A stretch of 64,000 bases of DNA from Rhizorhapis sp. SPR117 (GTDB taxonomy: Bacteria; Pseudomonadota; Alphaproteobacteria; Sphingomonadales; Sphingomonadaceae): positions 1-64,000 of the forward strand of contig NZ_JAKKIE010000017.1 in NCBI RefSeq assembly GCF_021742065.1. Direction: 5' to 3'. This document shows positions 63,917 through 64,000 of the stretch, in pieces (position 1 is the first letter of the stretch; every line of letters begins with the position of its first letter). Position numbers and translations under genes: made by a program. Below the pieces are notes generated by a model that did not search any database, was not told the origin of the DNA, and worked only from the letters and a program-made list of their open reading frames with translations.

Positions 63917-64000
63917 GTGGATTCGTGCAACCCGCCGCGATCGGACGGTGAAGCGGTAAAATTACGTATGCCTCGCGCGGAGGACGGTCCCGCAGTAACC
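63917..64000 (+). CDS. ectA: Probable diaminobutyrate acetyltransferase EctA, cut by the window edge
   Basis: The frame open to the window end encodes 28 residues including NPPRSDGEAVKLRMPRAEDG. LRxPxxEDGxxV is how I recall the start of the acetyltransferase domain of EctA, the second step of ectoine synthesis. The only in-frame start before ATG 63968 is GTG 63917, with a weak ribosome site; GGGAGA at 63865 may indicate a different start. The EctR-like neighbour supports the call. Only the first part is visible. Confidence 0.6.
   Translation, partial: MDSCNPPRSDGEAVKLRMPRAEDGPAVT

Noticed and set aside
1..64000. CRISPR arrays
   Set aside because: No regularly spaced direct repeats of suitable length were seen anywhere; the repeats present are isolated palindromes.

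Overview
This 64 kb window comes from a high-GC alphaproteobacterial chromosome, most likely a sphingomonad (Sphingobium/Sphingomonas group). The evidence is gene content and order: gatCAB next to tig, clpP-clpX, an RpoH-type sigma factor, a three-gene pntAA-pntAB-pntB transhydrogenase, a complete exosortase A (XrtA) exopolysaccharide locus, and a ChpT-like histidine phosphotransferase. The genus is inferred, not proven.

Layout. (1) 1-4423 is the right end of an integrated mobile element: an XRE-type regulator, a zinc-ribbon/HNH-like gene cut off by an IS5-family insertion (1286-2581), an excisionase-like gene, and a tyrosine integrase next to the 3' end of tRNA-Glu(CTC). The element's left end lies outside the window. 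(2) 4423-13300 holds glnK-amtB behind a consensus sigma-54 promoter, a PNPOx-like protein, TldD, a small zinc-finger protein, an ABC ATPase, NadB, RuvX and a DUF3089 hydrolase. (3) 13435-25544 holds gatC-gatA-gatB, interrupted by a foreign-looking AT-rich membrane-protein gene, then a tiny proline-rich gene, tRNA-Leu(TAG), tig with an unusual tail, a glycosyltransferase, clpP, clpX, mtgA, rpoH, an RluD-type pseudouridine synthase and a JAMM protease.

(4) 25616-31569 is a signalling block (ChpT-like protein, CheA, CheW, CheY, CheB, CheR) with no chemoreceptor in view. CheA carries a second CheW-like domain and a degenerate receiver. (5) 31758-43697 is mostly housekeeping: an amidase, RNase P RNA, a J-domain protein, a translationally coupled patatin / 3-hydroxybutyrate dehydrogenase / M20 trio, priA, a transaldolase-like aldolase, an LpoA-like lipoprotein, rsmI, yraN and gshB. 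Two large palindromic repeats flank the priA-fsa segment.

(6) 43830-57978 is the XrtA exopolysaccharide locus: export lipoprotein, chain-length protein, tyrosine kinase, outer-membrane barrel, ATPase, deacetylase, FemAB-like protein, glycosyltransferase, XrtA-EpsI fusion and amidotransferase, with a convergent NtrC-type regulator. Together they should assemble, export and control a polysaccharide and the sorting of PEP-CTERM proteins; no PEP-CTERM substrate is visible here. (7) 58133-61200 is the pnt operon led by a 40-residue membrane protein. It is followed by an aspartate/glutamate racemase and a Rieske oxygenase. (8) The window ends at an EctR-like MarR regulator divergent from the first codons of what looks like ectA, so an ectoine operon probably starts at the right edge.
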